Source of the DNA: Bacteroidota bacterium
GTDB lineage: Bacteria > Bacteroidota > Bacteroidia > Chitinophagales > Chitinophagaceae
Assembly: GCA_018970395.1 (NCBI GenBank)
Contig: JAGWWM010000025.1
Coordinates: 1 to 34,143, forward strand
Direction: 5' to 3'
DNA: 34,143 nt
The notes under the pieces were generated by a model that did no database searches, was not told the DNA's origin, and was given only the letters and a program-made list of their open reading frames with translations. How positions within the stretch are numbered: the first letter of the stretch is position 1; each line of letters opens with the position of its first letter. Shown piece by piece: positions 9,801 through 17,739 of this stretch. Position numbers and translations under genes: made by a program.

Positions 9801-12800
9801 CCGGAGCTGTTAACATGTCGGCCAGCCGTCAGGTTACCGTTAACGGAAATACATTAACTGTTGGAGGGGGAATTTCAGGAGCCAGTTCAAACCTAACCAA
9901 GGCAGGTGCCGGGAATCTGGTATTAAGCGGAGCAAATACTTATGGAGGTACTACTACAATCAGTGGAGGAACATTAACACTGGGCGCTGCAAATGCATTG
10001 CCAAACACGGCACTCACCATTTCTTCCGGAGCCACTTTTGCCATGGAGGGCTTTAGTGAAACTGTGGCTTCTATATCCGGTGCAGGAACAATCAGTTCAT
10101 CGTCGGGTACACCTACTCTTACTTGTGGAGATGCTAATTCTACTACTTTTAGCGGAACCATAGGAGGGGGCGCAATTGCCCTTACAAAAACAGGAACGGG
10201 TGCTTTAACGCTTTCCGGTGCCAATACCTACACGGGTTTAACAACCATAAGTGCCGGTACATTAATATTAGGTAACCCATCTGCATTGGGTGGAACAACA
10301 AATGGCACATCCATCACAAGCGGTGCAGTGCTTGATCTGAATGGAACTAACTATTCCAATGCAGAAGCTTTGACAGTAAATGGTACAGGAATTTCGAATG
10401 GTGGTGCCATCATCAACAGTTCCTCAACAGGCGCAACCTATGCGGGCTTGTTGACTTTGGGTAGCACCAGCAGTATTATAGGCGGTACGGGTACCATTTC
10501 CATCTCAAATACAGGCACTATCACCGGTGCTACATTTGGATTAACGCTGGGTGGAGCACAGGGAGGAAGTATTGCTAGTATAATTGGTACAACGACCGGA
10601 ACGCTTACCAAGCAAGGTGCTGGTACATGGACATTATCAGGCGCAAATACCTATACAGGGGGCACAACTATTAATGATGGTACTATTACTTTAGGCGGAT
10701 TAAACGCATTGCCGATTTCCTCTTCGGCAGGCACTATCCGATTTGCTGTCGGTACACCAACATTAAATCTTGGTTTATTCAACCTGGGTTCAAGTACTTT
10801 AACTACTAACTCGGCTGGCGCATTGGATTTTGATGTGAATACAACCATTAACCTTGGCGCAGGCGGAACAAATAGTTATTTTTTCAAGGCATCCGGCAGT
10901 CAGACATGGGATGCAACAACCATCACCATAAACAACTGGACAGGTACAGCAGGAGAAAGCGGTACCGGCCCGAAAATATTTATAGGAAGCAGCGCCTCTC
11001 TTTCAACTGCTCAGTTGGCAAAAATCATTATTACTGGATATGGTCAGGTAACCCAACTAAGCACGGGAGAGGTTGTTCCAATTGGAGTTTATTACTCTCT
11101 TAGCGGACAATCTAACCCAAACCTGTTAACCAACTGGACATCTAACGCTGACGGAAGCGGGAGCAATCCCGGGAGCTTTACCGGAGATGGCATGACATTT
11201 ATTGTACAATCCGGTCATTCCTATACTACCACTGCTCCCTGGAACCTTACCGGTACAGCCACTTTGCAAGTAGATGGGAACTTAATATTGTCGCATGTGC
11301 TTACACTAGGAACTGCTTCTACAAAAGCGGCTAACCTTATTGTAAATGGCACAGTACGGGCAGATGCTCAGCATAATATGGCGAATACTTCTGGGGTATT
11401 TACTATTAGTAATGGTGGGCGTTATGTTTTAAATCACAATAGTACAAATAATGGTTCAACCATCTTTGGAGGGGTAGAATCTTTTAATAATGGCAGCACT
11501 TTTGAATATGCAAATTTGGGTTCGGGTGGTTTTATTTCGAGCATCACCTATCATCATCTGACCATTAGCGGCAACTTTACACATACATTCCCTGCAACGA
11601 TTACTATTAACGGAGATTTAAATGTCAGTGCCGGTACCATTTCAATGAATAAAGATCAAATGGTATCAGGCGCTGTTAATGTAAGTGGCGGTACCCTTCA
11701 GATCACGAACAATTCTAGCAATTGTACTCTAACAGCTACAGGCGGGGTTAATGTAACCGGAGGGACATTCAATATGTCTGTCAGTACAGGTACAGCTGCA
11801 ATTTCAGGTAATGTATCAGTCAGCGGTACCGGAACATTTAATATGGCTGCAGGTACTGGGGCTCCTACTATCACTGGTAATGTTGCAGTCAGCGGCGGTT
11901 CATTTTATGCTGCTGCAGCTGGGGCAGGTGCTGTTACTTCTACCATTGCCGGTAATTTAAGTGTAACAGGCGGCACGTTTTATGTAACAGGGAATACTCC
12001 AAATACAACACATATTTTGGATTTGAATGGAACACTTGATTTAAGCAATACCGGCGTTATAGAGTTTAATCCGATTGCAGCAGCTACCGGAGCCGGCAGA
12101 TTATATGTTTCCGCTAATGTTACTGTTTCAGGTGGTACGATGCAAAGAACACAAACGAGAACAGATGGCTCAACCGGAATATATTTTGATGGCACTACAC
12201 AAACATTTACCTGGTCAGGAGGAGCAATTACAAATGCAATGCCCAATAGGTTTTATGTAAACGGTGTTACGACCTTAGATGAGGTATACAGTCATTTATC
12301 GTCTGCTCAAACAACTGTTAATGGTTTAGAAGGCACTCCCGCTGTTGGTTCTGCTTGGCCAACTTCCATCAGAAATTTGACTATTGGTAATACTCATACA
12401 AGTGGAGTGACTTTGAGTACGCCCAAAACACTAATAGGCTCTCTCACCTTTAACGACGGTTTTTTAGTAACAGATGCAACCAATATTCTTACGATTGCCA
12501 ACGCCAACACGAATGCCATTGTCGGTGCGGGAACGGGTAAATATGTGAGCGGTCCCCTGAGATGGAATCTGAGTAATTCACCCACTACGTATGTTTTCCC
12601 CGTAGGCAAATCATCAGGAACCAATCCGGGTTACTATCCTTTTACACTAGCATCTTCAAGTGTTTCCAGTCCGATTGTAACAGTTGAAGTCTTCAACACC
12701 AATGCCGGAGGAGGAATATGTGCGGGCGGCGGAGTAACAGATGGAAGTCTGAGTACGACGGAATACTGGAGTGCAACATTAAATTCGGGTTCATTGATTG

Positions 12801-15800
12801 GATCTGTCTCACTTACCCGTCCTCTGACTTCACTGGGTAGCCTTGATGTAATTGCGCAAAGCGCTACTGCCAACGGTAATTATTTTGGAATCGGCGGTAC
12901 GGTGAGCGGTTCAAATTCCATTATCAATTCAACTAACATCAATACGTTCGGATTTTTCAGGATAGGTGTGAAATCCACTAATTGTATTAATCCAGATCCT
13001 GGCAATATTATTGCTCCAAGTAATTTCCCTGCCTCAGGGTTGTTCTGCGGATCTTCATTTACCCCTACACAGATTACGAACGATGTCTCCAATAATCCAT
13101 CCGGTGCTTGCTCTATGGAATTCAAATGGCAGTTCAGTACCGATGATGGTGCTAACTGGACGGATATCAGTTCCTCCAATGCTACCAGCTATACTCCTTC
13201 CACCATTACCCTAACCACCTGGTATAAACGTGTTGTAAGGGCATTGTGTAAAACAAACTGGTCAGACGCAACGGAAACGGCTCCTGTTATTCTCGCCATA
13301 GGATGTGAAAATCCTTCCAATGGCGGCGTCATTAATGCCCCTACGGGCTATCCTGCAAGCGGTGTATGCGGCAGCAGTTATACATTTACTTCCGCAATTA
13401 CTAATTCCATTGAAGCTTCCGGTGCATGCTCCATCGAGTACAAATGGCAAAGCAGCACGAACAATGGTGTCAGCTGGACGGATATCAGTTCCTCCAATGC
13501 TACCAGCTATACCCCTACTGCCATTAACCAAACCACTTGGTACAAAAGACTTGCAAGAGCCACGTGCAAAGCAGACTGGAATGGGGCGGTAGAAACAGAA
13601 CCGGTGAAAATTATCCTGGGAAATTTATTGACTACAGGAGGGTTAATCAGTAGGAATCAGGGTGCTTGCGGAGGATTTAATCCTTTACAGATAAATAGCG
13701 CTTCCGCTGCCGGACCCTGTACGCCAAAGTATCAGTGGCAGTTTAGGACTGCCCTTACGGATTGGGCTGATGTATCCGGCGCTACAAGCGTTTCCTACGA
13801 TCCTCCCGCTATCACGGAAACCACAAGGTATCGCAGAGCAGCAATCGTATCAACATCCAACGATTGGTCAACCGCTGTATTTTCCAATACGGTTGTGATG
13901 ACAGTAGCAACCGCTGTTGGCATTTCCCTAAATCCGTTAAATGATACCGTTTATCAGGAAAAAGGGGTCGCTACTTTCGTCGCAAAATCGAATTTCACTG
14001 CCGCCGGAGCAGCTACTTTTCAATGGCAGGTAAGTACAGATGGAGGGAACATTTTTAGTAATCTTACCAATGGAGGTTATTATTCAGGGGTATTGGATAC
14101 GATTCTAAATGTAAACAATCCGATTTATGCAATGAATGGCTACCGATACAGATGTGTGATTACGAGCGTTAACACTTCTTGCGGTACGGTAACTACCAAT
14201 GCCGCCACTTTATCGGTGCTGCCCATCATTGTTGCCACCAACATCAACTCCTTGGCTTGTAATTCCTGGACTTCTTCAAGCGTCGAAGTCACCATCCCTG
14301 TTTCCAATGTTGGAGTTTTAAACACTTCAACCAGCGTATTGCGTCAAATAAATCTTTCCATTGGCAACAATGGCGCTTGCGCGAAAGCGCTTAATACGTA
14401 TAGCTTCTCTCTTAGGGCCCCTAATGGAACAGTTTATAAATTTGTTAAAGGGCTTACAACCACCGGCACTTCTGTATGGGCGAATATTCAATTCAGAGAT
14501 CATCCGGCTCTTGAGCGAATCAATCAGTATCCCACAACCGTTCAGCAAGAATATTTTCCCTATTCAATCGGGTATTATGGTGTAGAAGGTTCCCGTGCAT
14601 CTGCTCGTTACGCTGCAAATAATCGGTACAGCTCAGCTAGCCAGTCTATATTTATTTCTACTTTTAACGGCATTAATGCTAATGGGGATTGGAAACTGAT
14701 AATTGAAAAGAATAATGGAACTGCCGGAGGCATTTCATTAGAGAAAGCCGAATTGTTTTTCGGCCCCAAAATAGCAACCAAAGACGTAACCGGAAATACA
14801 ATTAATAACTCCTGTGAGTTCGCCACTTGTTTTGGATCAGACGCAAGCGTAATCATAGGTACCAATAACGGATATCTTCAAGATGATCCCAATTATCCCG
14901 GAGAATCCGTTAACGGTTGTAGTTGGAATGGAGCCAACAATAATAGTGCCTGGTATTATTTTTTTGCAAGCTCCTCCACTGCTAATGTTACGGTTAGCGG
15001 ATTAAAATCAATTACTAATACCACAAGTGCGGATATGCAATTAATTGTGCTGGATGGAGGATCTAATGGTTGTGGAACCAATTGGGCAGTTCCGGCAGGT
15101 GGATGCCCCAAAAGCACTAATAATAATGCTTCATACGTTAATTCAAGCAATCCTTATTCCAATGGTATTACTGCCAATGTGGAGTTTAAATTAACAGGAC
15201 TTACAGCAGGCAAACAATACTACTTAATGGTTGATGGTAACGGGGGAGTGTCTTCTTCTTTCTACATTGAAGCCCCATCCGGCGGTCAAAGATGTGTTTT
15301 AGAAAATATTTTACCCGTACGATACATCTCCTTTGACGCCTTTTTCAAAAACGGCCAAACGGAACTTATCTGGAAAACTGCACAGGAAATCAATAACCGG
15401 CATTTCTTGATTGAACGTTCGGGTGATGGGAAAAATTGGGAAATAATTAAAGTGGTACCAGGCGCTTCGGATAGAACGGAATCAATCAGAAAATACCAAA
15501 CAACTGACCGCAATCCGCTTAAAGGCGTCAATTATTATCGGCTGAAACAGGTTGATTTGGATGGTCGCTTTTCCTATTCTGACATCAGAACGGTTCATAA
15601 CAACACCCTTAACGGCCTCTCCCTCTTCCCCAATCCGGGCAATGGCTGGTTTACTGTGAGTGGTCTCTCCAAAGGAACACCGCATCAAATTCGGGTGGTG
15701 GATATGGCGGGTAAACTCATGCATTCCGGCATTACCAACGCCGCTGCTGAATCCTATCGTTTCAACATGGATCATGCCGCTCCAGGCGTCTATTTCCTCC

Positions 15801-15844
15801 AGGTGGATGGAAAGGAATACCTTAGAATGGTGGTGACGAAGTAG
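6836..15844 (+). CDS. Giant T9SS-secreted Gly-rich/PATR/Ig-repeat adhesin-like protein (paralog 2)
   Basis: The protein has 3002 aa from the ATG at 6836. I chose this over the in-frame ATG 120 bases upstream because the 36-residue leader then aligns without gaps with that of the preceding gene (both end RSVWAVLF.LFFGLNKGWGQ) and a promoter lies between the two ATGs. Two Gly-rich domains follow (about 37-271 and 275-505), each opening with a CGV/PGVTSI..E.WG motif. Next are an FN3-like domain (about 507-605), a copy of the FYSxSGQT/FIIQSGHQY module, and a block of five autotransporter-type PATR repeats (LSGANT.TG...G.L/I) at about 765-1289. Further on come three Ig-like repeats of about 100 aa (2050-2362), another Ig-like domain, a proprotein-convertase P-domain-like module (about 2460-2645) and a PPC-like beta-sandwich (about 2648-2815). 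The C-terminus (FPNPGNGWFTV...GKLMHSG...GVYFLQV) is a T9SS type A sorting domain. No protease catalytic domain accompanies the P-like module. Surface adhesion is inferred. Confidence 0.9.
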   Translation: MSHILSIPNVLFFFRSRSVWAVLFLLFFGLNKGWGQTTTETFTTTGTNTWVCPPGVTSIDIECWGAGGGGGGAKLASSASASGGGGAGGGYVKRTSYAVTPGISYTIYVGAGGTAGTNTGTDGGDGEASYFIDATTIMAVGGNGGKKSTTASGNGAGGAAKSTGNIGFSSTFSYYGGSGGTGSSGCTGGYYAGGGGASAGTIASTSSQNGACRFGGTGPTGGIGGADAGWSSSGNGSAGSTKGSGGSGAKVNSTTGYAGGDGGDGQLNITYTTPSYTTVTLSTAGASSWTVPCGVTSIQVEAWGGGGGGGSTNTTNWGGSGGGGGAYAKSIFLVTGTPTYFYSVGNKGSGASANAGTAGAGGDSWFNTSNAPPSSNTTGVLAKGGGAGFNSVSTTPTNGGTSSSSLSNVVKYSGGNGGAAGGSGGGGGGSSAGTGTGGNNGNAGSVTGDGAGGAAPTGGFAGGAGVSSGNGSPGSSPGGGGGGSDDVTTASGGDGGVGRIVIKYVATATTPTAAVISSPANESINIAASGTTLNWINGGGASTYKVYFGTDNPPSNIVNGTNQSGTSYDPGTLTNNQTYYWRIDAVDASGCNTTTGPVWSFKTEAVPTTFYSKSGQTDANNLANWSSNTAGTGVAPTSFATAGQTFIIQSGHQYQATATWTGSATSIIRVQSGGALDINGQTLSTWQRMDISGTGVSGSGVFFNSSTSAANLSIPVTLTGVSTIVSSGSGGLTLSGNIDNGGNLLTIGGSNATTISTGVISGTGGLTKVGTGTLTLSGANTFTGAVSVDAGVLNIQNATGTGTTAGGVVVASGAALELQGGITVGAETLTINNTGVSNGGSLRNISGNNTWGGTVTLSTNAVRINSDAGTLTLNASNSITATNIGLTVGGAGNITISGTITTGNGTLTKDGSGTATLSGANTFTGGATLSAGTLNINNASALGTTAGAFTINGGTIDNTTGASITTSNYSMNWGADVNFTGTQSLNLGTGAVNMSASRQVTVNGNTLTVGGGISGASSNLTKAGAGNLVLSGANTYGGTTTISGGTLTLGAANALPNTALTISSGATFAMEGFSETVASISGAGTISSSSGTPTLTCGDANSTTFSGTIGGGAIALTKTGTGALTLSGANTYTGLTTISAGTLILGNPSALGGTTNGTSITSGAVLDLNGTNYSNAEALTVNGTGISNGGAIINSSSTGATYAGLLTLGSTSSIIGGTGTISISNTGTITGATFGLTLGGAQGGSIASIIGTTTGTLTKQGAGTWTLSGANTYTGGTTINDGTITLGGLNALPISSSAGTIRFAVGTPTLNLGLFNLGSSTLTTNSAGALDFDVNTTINLGAGGTNSYFFKASGSQTWDATTITINNWTGTAGESGTGPKIFIGSSASLSTAQLAKIIITGYGQVTQLSTGEVVPIGVYYSLSGQSNPNLLTNWTSNADGSGSNPGSFTGDGMTFIVQSGHSYTTTAPWNLTGTATLQVDGNLILSHVLTLGTASTKAANLIVNGTVRADAQHNMANTSGVFTISNGGRYVLNHNSTNNGSTIFGGVESFNNGSTFEYANLGSGGFISSITYHHLTISGNFTHTFPATITINGDLNVSAGTISMNKDQMVSGAVNVSGGTLQITNNSSNCTLTATGGVNVTGGTFNMSVSTGTAAISGNVSVSGTGTFNMAAGTGAPTITGNVAVSGGSFYAAAAGAGAVTSTIAGNLSVTGGTFYVTGNTPNTTHILDLNGTLDLSNTGVIEFNPIAAATGAGRLYVSANVTVSGGTMQRTQTRTDGSTGIYFDGTTQTFTWSGGAITNAMPNRFYVNGVTTLDEVYSHLSSAQTTVNGLEGTPAVGSAWPTSIRNLTIGNTHTSGVTLSTPKTLIGSLTFNDGFLVTDATNILTIANANTNAIVGAGTGKYVSGPLRWNLSNSPTTYVFPVGKSSGTNPGYYPFTLASSSVSSPIVTVEVFNTNAGGGICAGGGVTDGSLSTTEYWSATLNSGSLIGSVSLTRPLTSLGSLDVIAQSATANGNYFGIGGTVSGSNSIINSTNINTFGFFRIGVKSTNCINPDPGNIIAPSNFPASGLFCGSSFTPTQITNDVSNNPSGACSMEFKWQFSTDDGANWTDISSSNATSYTPSTITLTTWYKRVVRALCKTNWSDATETAPVILAIGCENPSNGGVINAPTGYPASGVCGSSYTFTSAITNSIEASGACSIEYKWQSSTNNGVSWTDISSSNATSYTPTAINQTTWYKRLARATCKADWNGAVETEPVKIILGNLLTTGGLISRNQGACGGFNPLQINSASAAGPCTPKYQWQFRTALTDWADVSGATSVSYDPPAITETTRYRRAAIVSTSNDWSTAVFSNTVVMTVATAVGISLNPLNDTVYQEKGVATFVAKSNFTAAGAATFQWQVSTDGGNIFSNLTNGGYYSGVLDTILNVNNPIYAMNGYRYRCVITSVNTSCGTVTTNAATLSVLPIIVATNINSLACNSWTSSSVEVTIPVSNVGVLNTSTSVLRQINLSIGNNGACAKALNTYSFSLRAPNGTVYKFVKGLTTTGTSVWANIQFRDHPALERINQYPTTVQQEYFPYSIGYYGVEGSRASARYAANNRYSSASQSIFISTFNGINANGDWKLIIEKNNGTAGGISLEKAELFFGPKIATKDVTGNTINNSCEFATCFGSDASVIIGTNNGYLQDDPNYPGESVNGCSWNGANNNSAWYYFFASSSTANVTVSGLKSITNTTSADMQLIVLDGGSNGCGTNWAVPAGGCPKSTNNNASYVNSSNPYSNGITANVEFKLTGLTAGKQYYLMVDGNGGVSSSFYIEAPSGGQRCVLENILPVRYISFDAFFKNGQTELIWKTAQEINNRHFLIERSGDGKNWEIIKVVPGASDRTESIRKYQTTDRNPLKGVNYYRLKQVDLDGRFSYSDIRTVHNNTLNGLSLFPNPGNGWFTVSGLSKGTPHQIRVVDMAGKLMHSGITNAAAESYRFNMDHAAPGVYFLQVDGKEYLRMVVTK
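9130..10700 (+). repeat. Block of five PATR-type repeats inside giant gene 2
   Basis: LSGANT(F/Y) motifs begin near 9160, 9585, 9930, 10207 and 10635, each followed by a G-x-L/I beta-strand (DAGVLNI, SAGTLNI, SGGTLTL, SAGTLIL, NDGTITL). The paralog at 1321 has only one such repeat at the matching place (about 3600-3670), and its flanks align with 8650-9200 and 10660-11480 here. Confidence 0.75.
13157..13520 (+). repeat. Direct repeat of Ig-like modules (318-bp offset)
   Basis: A stretch of about 37 bases encoding WTDISSSNATSYT occurs at 13157 and again, base for base, at 13475. The offset is exactly 318 bp (106 codons) and keeps the frame. The flanking module sequence is similar but more diverged. 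Confidence 0.75.
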
Positions 15845-15876
15845 GAAGACCCTAAGAGGCTGTTATCAAGGTGTCG

Positions 15877-15900
15877 CCACCTTCGGTGGGTTTTCTTGTT
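15877..15900 (+). terminator. Probable terminator of giant gene 2
   Basis: The stem CCACC/GGTGG with a TTC loop (15877-15889) is followed by GTTTTCTTGTT, 33 bases after the stop codon. The preceding GGTGTCG shows that it is also an inverted-orientation relative of the GGCGACACC palindromes found further right. Confidence 0.55.
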
Positions 15901-15924
15901 GTCATATGGCGCATTAGAAACTAT

Positions 15925-15952
15925 CCCCCTCTTTGAGGGGGGCTAAGGGGGA
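15925..15952. repeat. G/C-rich hairpin repeat, copy 1
   Basis: CCCCCTC-TTT-GAGGGGG (15925-15941) is followed by a second G run ending AAGGGGGAG. The same 17-mer and trailing G run recur at 20662, so this is a dispersed intergenic repeat. The two G runs compete for one C run, so alternative hairpins are possible. Confidence 0.75.
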
Positions 15953-16030
15953 GCATATGATGGTCATCATTAAAAAACGTTGTCAATTTCAAGAAATAGG
16001 ATGTTGGCAGTCCCGAGTATGAATTTTTCC

Positions 16031-16038
16031 TAATTTTG
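16031..16038 (+). promoter_or_regulatory. -7 promoter element of the small coiled-coil gene
   Basis: TAATTTTG matches TAnnTTTG exactly and ends 14 bases before the ATG at 16053. The nearest upstream TTG (16004-16006) is 24 bp away, longer than usual, so only the -7 element is well supported. Confidence 0.4.
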
Positions 16039-16052
16039 TAAAAACACCAACT

Positions 16053-16313
16053 ATGAATGTATCAGAAATCACCTTATTTAACACGCTAAAAACAAAGTTA
16101 GGCGAACACGAAGCACAAACTGTAGTAGAAGGAATTAAATCAGCTGTTATGGATGAATTCAATAATAAGAAAGATACACTTGCTACAAAAATTGACATCC
16201 ATCTTTTACAAACTGATATGGAAAAAATAAAAGCAGAATTATTGGTGCTGAAATGGATGCTCGGATTTTTACTGGCGGGCATGCTCTCCTTGATTTTGAA
16301 AACCTTTTTTTAA
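16053..16313 (+). CDS. Small coiled-coil, single-pass membrane protein (DUF1640-like)
   Basis: This 86-aa protein opens NVSEITLFNTLKTKLGEHEA. A helical region (about 30-65, with ATKIDIHLLQTDMEKIKAELLVL) likely forms a coiled coil, and residues 66-86 (KWMLGFLLAGMLSLILKTF) form one transmembrane segment at the very C-terminus. It resembles DUF1640/CCDC90-like small bacterial proteins in length and layout. The 82-aa protein at 22153-22401 is a clear relative with the same order of parts. It lies 108 bp upstream of, and in the same direction as, the first AAA ATPase, but an operator sits between them. Function is unknown; a membrane anchor or partner for the ATPase is a guess. Confidence 0.7.
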   Translation: MNVSEITLFNTLKTKLGEHEAQTVVEGIKSAVMDEFNNKKDTLATKIDIHLLQTDMEKIKAELLVLKWMLGFLLAGMLSLILKTFF

Positions 16314-16351
16314 TGGTTGATTCGCTTGTCCGCCTGGAGGAAAAGGGCTAT

Positions 16352-16411
16352 TTCACTAAAAAAGCATTAATTTGGTGAAATGATTCACTAAAATATTTTA
16401 AATTTGGTGAA
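16352..16411. promoter_or_regulatory. Tandem 28-bp imperfect palindromes (operator) before AAA ATPase 1
   Basis: Two units, 16352-16379 and 16384-16411, each begin TTCACTAAAA and end ATTTGGTGAA, so each is an inverted repeat (8 of 9 bases per arm). The repeat period is exactly 32 bp, about three helical turns. GCATTAA (16364) and TTAATGC (16412) form a further inverted pair. TAAATTTG (16399-16406), an exact -7 promoter element, lies inside the second unit, and the ATG follows 10 bases after the array. A protein bound here would block the promoter. Confidence 0.7.
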
Positions 16412-16421
16412 TTAATGCAGT

Positions 16422-17564
16422 ATGGAAATTAATAGAATCCATTCCCAAACCATTCAACAACAATGGTTTAAAGGTAGAATTATTCTGGTTACCGGCCCGC
16501 GAAGGGTGGGAAAATCTACATTGATTCACCACCTGTGTAAGCAATACGGAGCCTATCTTTTTCTGGATGGCGATGATCCCACAGTAAGAAATACGCTCGA
16601 TACGCCCAATTTCGAGCAGATCAGACTTTTAGTAGGCAGTAACAAACTCGTATTTATTGATGAGGCGCAACGGATTAAAAATATTGGCCTCACCCTAAAG
16701 ATGATACACGACCGTATGCATGGGGTGCAGGTAATGGTAAGCGGCTCTTCGGCGTTGGATTTGGGCGACAAACTTCAGGAGTCGCTCACCGGCAGAAAAT
16801 GGGAATATCATCTCTACCCGGTTAGCTGGGAAGAATGGTATCGTCACAATGACTACCTCACTGTTTCGCAGCAACTGGAAAGCAGGGTATTGTATGGCAT
16901 GTATCCTGAGGTGTTGAGTAACCCCGGTGCTGAAGAACAAATATTGAAAGAACTCACCAAAAGTTATTTGTACAAAGATGTTTTAGCCCTTAGCGGCATC
17001 AAAAAGCCCGATATATTGGAAAAGCTGGTGACGGCGTTGGCTTTTCAGATCGGGAATGAGGTCAGTTATAATGAGCTTTCCCAGTTGCTGGGGGTAGACA
17101 AAAATACCATAGCCGTTTATATTGAGCTGCTTGAAAAAGCTTTTGTGGTGTATCGTTTGAATCCATATAGCCAAAATCAGCGCAATGAAATCAAAACCCA
17201 TCGTAAAATCTATTTTTACGACACAGGCGTAAGGAATGCAGTCATCAATCATTTTAACCCGATTGCTTTACGAAATGATAAGGGGGCATTGTGGGAAAAT
17301 TTTGTGATCAATGAAAGAATGAAATTTCTTGCGTACCGGCAAAAAAACATTCAAACTTATTTCTGGCGCGCAGGTCAGGGAGGCGAAGTGGATTTGCTGG
17401 AACACCAAAACGGTCAATTACATGCGTATGAAATCAAATGGAATAAATCAGCCAAATTCAAATTGCCTGTTGCCTTTACAAAATTGTACGAGGCAGCATT
17501 CAGCGGCATCCATACCGACAACTTTTTACCCTTTGTAGCCGAAACGAAAGATTTGGGAGGTTGA
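16422..17564 (+). CDS. AAA_14/DUF4143 ATPase with PD-(D/E)XK-like C-terminus (paralog 1)
   Basis: This 380-aa ATP-binding protein has Walker A GPRRVGKS (25-32), Walker B LVFIDEAQ (D80, E81), a sensor-like VSGSSA (106-111) and the family signature LTGRKWEY (122-129), which contains a likely arginine finger. The middle (about 205-245, VSYNELSQLLGVDKNTI...) reads as a winged helix-turn-helix. The DUF4143 C-terminus has E292 (ALWENF), D324 (GEVDLLE) and E337-x-K339 (AYEIKW), the order and spacing of a PD-(D/E)XK nuclease core. The family is abundant in Bacteroidota and archaea, and its cellular role is not established. Expression is probably controlled through the palindromes that overlap its promoter, perhaps by the protein itself. 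The length is normal for the family. Confidence 0.88.
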   Translation: MEINRIHSQTIQQQWFKGRIILVTGPRRVGKSTLIHHLCKQYGAYLFLDGDDPTVRNTLDTPNFEQIRLLVGSNKLVFIDEAQRIKNIGLTLKMIHDRMHGVQVMVSGSSALDLGDKLQESLTGRKWEYHLYPVSWEEWYRHNDYLTVSQQLESRVLYGMYPEVLSNPGAEEQILKELTKSYLYKDVLALSGIKKPDILEKLVTALAFQIGNEVSYNELSQLLGVDKNTIAVYIELLEKAFVVYRLNPYSQNQRNEIKTHRKIYFYDTGVRNAVINHFNPIALRNDKGALWENFVINERMKFLAYRQKNIQTYFWRAGQGGEVDLLEHQNGQLHAYEIKWNKSAKFKLPVAFTKLYEAAFSGIHTDNFLPFVAETKDLGG

Positions 17565-17607
17565 TGTTGTTGATTCGTTGAGAAACCGTTAACGTATTCC
17601 ATTCCGA

Positions 17608-17635
17608 TTCGCCTGCAGCATCAGATGCAGGCGAA
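17608..17635. terminator. 10-bp stem hairpin after AAA ATPase 1
   Basis: TTCGCCTGCA and its exact complement TGCAGGCGAA are separated by 8 bases, 44 bp after the stop codon. There is no T run directly after it, so it may be a repeat or RNA-stabilising hairpin rather than an intrinsic terminator. The sequence just before it (GTTGATTCGTTGAG, about 17570) resembles the right flank of the composite repeats at 22.0 and 22.7 kb. Confidence 0.45.
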
Positions 17636-17663
17636 ACGCCCCTGCAACTCAATTTTTTCCGTA

Positions 17664-17718
17664 TCCTAATCCAAAAAAGTTGCTATAAATCAGGAATCAA
17701 ATCCTGAAAAGTTGTAAT
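17664..17718. promoter_or_regulatory. 32-bp-phased direct repeats and inverted half-sites before AAA ATPase 2
   Basis: The core AATCCnnAAAAGTTG occurs at 17668 and again at 17700, a period of exactly 32 bp as in front of ATPase 1, although the sequence is unrelated. TCAGGA (17690-17695) and TCCTGA (17702-17707) form a perfect inverted pair, and TCCTAAT (17664) is a further half-site. TAAGTTTA (17721-17728), close to a -7 element, follows directly. Confidence 0.6.
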
Positions 17719-17739
17719 TTTAAGTTTATTTCAATAAAA

